In this document: piece by piece, positions 61,361-64,000 of the stretch
Layout: every line of letters begins with the position of its first letter
How positions within the stretch are numbered: the first letter of the stretch is position 1
DNA from: Enoplosus armatus
Lineage: Eukaryota; Chordata; Actinopteri; Centrarchiformes; Enoplosidae
Direction of reading: 5' to 3'
DNA length: 64,000 nucleotides
NCBI RefSeq assembly: GCF_043641665.1
Contig: NC_092182.1
Span: 14,585,456-14,649,455, forward strand
Program-made: the position numbers and the translations under genes
The notes under the pieces: generated by a model
The model's database searches: none
What the model was told of the DNA's origin: nothing
Seen by the model: the letters and a program-made list of their open reading frames with translations, nothing else

Positions 61361-61879
61361 CTAACAATACGGCATACAAAGTGCAAGTGTCTGGACTTTT
61401 AACAGGGAAGGAAAGAAAGACTGGTGATGCTCATCGAGTGTCACTCAAAGCCTGTCATGCTCTCGGCTTGACTGTCAGTGAGACGGAAAGCCTTGTGTCT
61501 TTTGCGTTTTTGTGTTTGATAAACAGTTTATTTTACATTTGCATCACAGTAACTCGTGAGAAACACACATGAAAAGAAACACGCTGATAATGTCATATCT
61601 AAATAATGTTCATTGAAATTAAATCTGTTTAAGTCAGTTGGTTTTGGCTGCCAAAGGGGGAGGCATGAAAACTCTTGTTTTGTTCAACCAACAGACCAAA
61701 CCCCAAATATAATACATTTACAGTGATTTAAAACAGGACAATCAGGCAGACAGGCTGCAAATCCTTAAACAATTCATTGTCTGTAAGTTTTCTGCTGATC
61801 AACTACTCAACTAGTTGTTTCAGCACTACTTGTAGTTTATAAAATATTTTTAAAAGTGTTATGGTTCAAGCCAGCATTG

Positions 61880-62238
61880 ACTTTTTCAACTTTCACCATG
61901 TTAGTTTAGTGTGTTAGCATGCTAACATTTGCTAAGTAGCACGTATTTTGAGGATCCCCAAAGTGATTACTAGTCATCCTGAGAGCGACACGACTGTCTG
62001 AACCAAATTCGTGACAGTCCATCCAACATTTCATTTAAAACCATGAATGTGAACCTCGTGGTGGTGCTACAGGAAAAGTCAGGGGATCACCTATCATTAG
62101 ATGTCACCCTCTAAAGCATCTGAAGTGTGCAATCCATCCAGTAGTTGCTGAGATATTTCAGCCTGGACCAAAGTGGTGGACAGACTGACAGAGAGACATT
62201 ACCATCCCTAGAGCCACGCTGCTAACGGCTAAAAATGT
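61880..62238. repeat. Common fish interspersed repeat in cacna2d2 intron 1
   Basis: It contains GTGTTAGCATGCTAACATTT, GAAAAGTCAGGGGATCACC, CCAGTAGTTGCTGAGATATT, TGGACCAAAGTGGTGGACAG and CATCCCTAGAGCCACGC, in the order I remember for a very frequent spiny-rayed-fish repeat. Internal units recur (GGATCACC- and CATCCA-containing motifs). The class is unknown. The segment at 15382 looks like another part of the same family. Confidence 0.65.
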
Positions 62239-64000
62239 AATTCAGACAGCATTATGTTCCCGACAACACATATTCGCTATTGCGAATTAGTGGTATAGCA
62301 ATGTAATTTTTAGGAGACTATGGTGCTGGATGGATGTATGGATAGATACTGTACTATAGATAGATAGATATAGCACATACATGCAGTATATACATATAGC
62401 TGTAAATGCTCCACCTATCGCTCTGCTGCTCCACCCTCTCAACCTCCCGCTCTCTCTGCTGTAAGTGAATATGGGTCACATCACGTAGTGCTTCTCCCCC
62501 TCTCGTCTCAGGGGTGTGTTAGTATAGCAGGTAACGGAGTAGAGGCACAAGTGCGCTGTGCTGTTCAGCCGCTTCATCGCAGCGCTGCGATACAGAGTTT
62601 TCTGACGTCCCACAGGGCTCGAGAGGAGACGAAATGGAGCATGCAGTAAAAAACTTGGGGTTGTGCTTCAGCTGCACTGACTCACACAGTTAAGGCTGCT
62701 CTGCAGTTCTGCGGGCCACAGTCTTGCAACAAACCTGATTTATTCACACAGTAGGATTTTTACAGTGCTTTACAAGAGCTTTTTAAATTCATTTGTGATG
62801 CAACAAGCTCCAGTCTTTTAAATATGTGGATTCTACTGATTTTTTTAAAAAATGGTTTGTTAATTCACTTAATCAATTGATCATAGTGCATACTAATATT
62901 TTATGTTAAACATCCTATTTGACCTTTTTCAAGGAATAAAGTTGACATTGGTCCAAATCCTCGCAATGTGGCTGATGCTATAAACTACATCTGCAAACCA
63001 ACAAATCAGAATACACGATGAAATGAGGCAGAATAGACCAGCCAACAATGTAAGCTCTATTTATGTGTAAATTAAAACTTTTTTTTACCTTTTATGCGTT
63101 TTCCCAACATAGGAGCGGTGCAGATGTATGACGTGAGTTGACGATGTGTCTCTGCTTGCATATTTTATAAAAGATTTAAACCACAGTGCATCAATCACAT
63201 TGTCTCAAAATAGGTGTCGCATAGTCTGATACAGATTGTGACAAATATCTCGTATCGTGTGACATGCAATGAACTTGCGGGATTGCTGTTTAAAGAAGCA
63301 TGAGCAACATACATCCGTTAAGAATCATAAACATTGATTTGACTTAAATTGTTTGATTTTTGTGCAATTCAGTGAGTGAGTCAGAGAGTGACAGAATGTA
63401 TGAAGTCAGACTGATGTAGGTCTTGATTAATAATCAAGATTTAATATGCAAGTATGTCATATTTTTATGTTAGATATTTTATCTCTGCCAAACAAGTAAG
63501 AATTGTGTGAGAATAACAAGATGCTGACTCACCATTGTTCTGTGTAATGTTTTATATTTGGAAATGTGTCTCCATAGCAAAAAATAACTGCTCAGTTATC
63601 ATTTTCATAAACATTTTCATTGGTGGTTTCAGGGCTGCAGTAATCACATTAACACATTAGCCTTTGACAGATAGGCAGAAATATTAAGCCAAATGTCAAC
63701 CGGAATATGTCTTTGAAAGGGTTTATCAAGAAGTACATATTTTTCTGATTGTTGCCCTCGCAGTTGTCAATAGCTGTTGCTTTTTTTTTTCAGAGCGCTC
63801 CTCTCTTTTTTTATGCCGTTGCCTCGAGCTGAAAATAATTTCACTTTTAAATAGTGCCGACTACTACCCTGTCAGGTATTCAATCCTATCTTAAATGGGC
63901 CTTCAGAGTGATAGTCTTGATGTTGCAGGTGTTAAAAACCCCAAATAGCTTACATCTTAGTTTTCCACACCGTTCCTTTAACTTGGCAGGTTTCTGCAAC

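Larger units (their letters stand above)
59512..64000 (+). other. cacna2d2: Start of cacna2d2 intron 1
   Basis: There is no second exon in the remaining 4.5 kb, so the first intron is long, as in mammalian alpha2-delta genes. It contains a CTC microsatellite, fish interspersed repeats and two short GATA runs (61018-61033, 62356-62371). Confidence 0.65.

Noticed and set aside
1..64000. CRISPR arrays, bacterial operons, tRNA/rRNA genes, known 3p21 microRNAs (let-7g, miR-135a)
   Set aside because: Scanned by eye for regular repeat-spacer arrays, cloverleaf patterns and the microRNA seed regions; none was found. A covariance-model scan could still reveal a diverged small RNA.

Overview
This window is vertebrate nuclear DNA, almost certainly from a ray-finned (probably percomorph) fish. 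The genes are split into many short exons with GT/AG introns. The proteins match human 3p21 genes along their length with moderate divergence, and the introns and spacers carry dispersed repeats of the kind common in teleosts. Nothing bacterial, viral or CRISPR-like was seen. I read exon boundaries by eye from splice sites and reading phase; every complete gene model below closes in frame.

Layout, left to right: bap1 (- strand, first four coding exons only, continuing off the left edge); a head-to-head spacer; rad54l2 (+, 21 coding exons); cyb561d2 (-, tail to tail with rad54l2); rassf1 (+); tusc2 (+); hyal2 (+); abhd14a (+); acy1 (+, 14 coding exons); a gene-poor stretch of about 6 kb; and the first coding exon of a cacna2d2-like calcium-channel alpha2-delta gene (+), whose first intron runs off the right edge.

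In human the same genes lie in two blocks of 3p21: the RASSF1-TUSC2-HYAL2-CYB561D2-CACNA2D2 block, and a more centromeric region with RAD54L2, ABHD14A-ACY1 and BAP1. Here they sit within 64 kb, and ZMYND10 and NPRL2, which separate RASSF1 from CYB561D2 in human, are missing from that interval. The genes do not form one pathway. They cover chromatin and deubiquitination (bap1, rad54l2), Ras-association scaffolding (rassf1), a small myristoylated mitochondrial regulator (tusc2), hyaluronan turnover (hyal2), transmembrane electron transfer (cyb561d2), a small alpha/beta hydrolase (abhd14a), N-acyl amino acid hydrolysis (acy1) and a calcium-channel auxiliary subunit (cacna2d2).

Non-coding content includes a hAT-type non-autonomous element with 8-bp target duplications, a shrunken Tc1-like element, LINE-type fragments, several copies of common fish repeats, and microsatellites. 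The most striking repeat is a 255-bp pure GA/GGGA purine tract about 300 bp upstream of the cacna2d2 start codon. I found no evidence of a previously undescribed system. The best leads are cis-regulatory (purine tract, upstream ORFs) and synteny-related.
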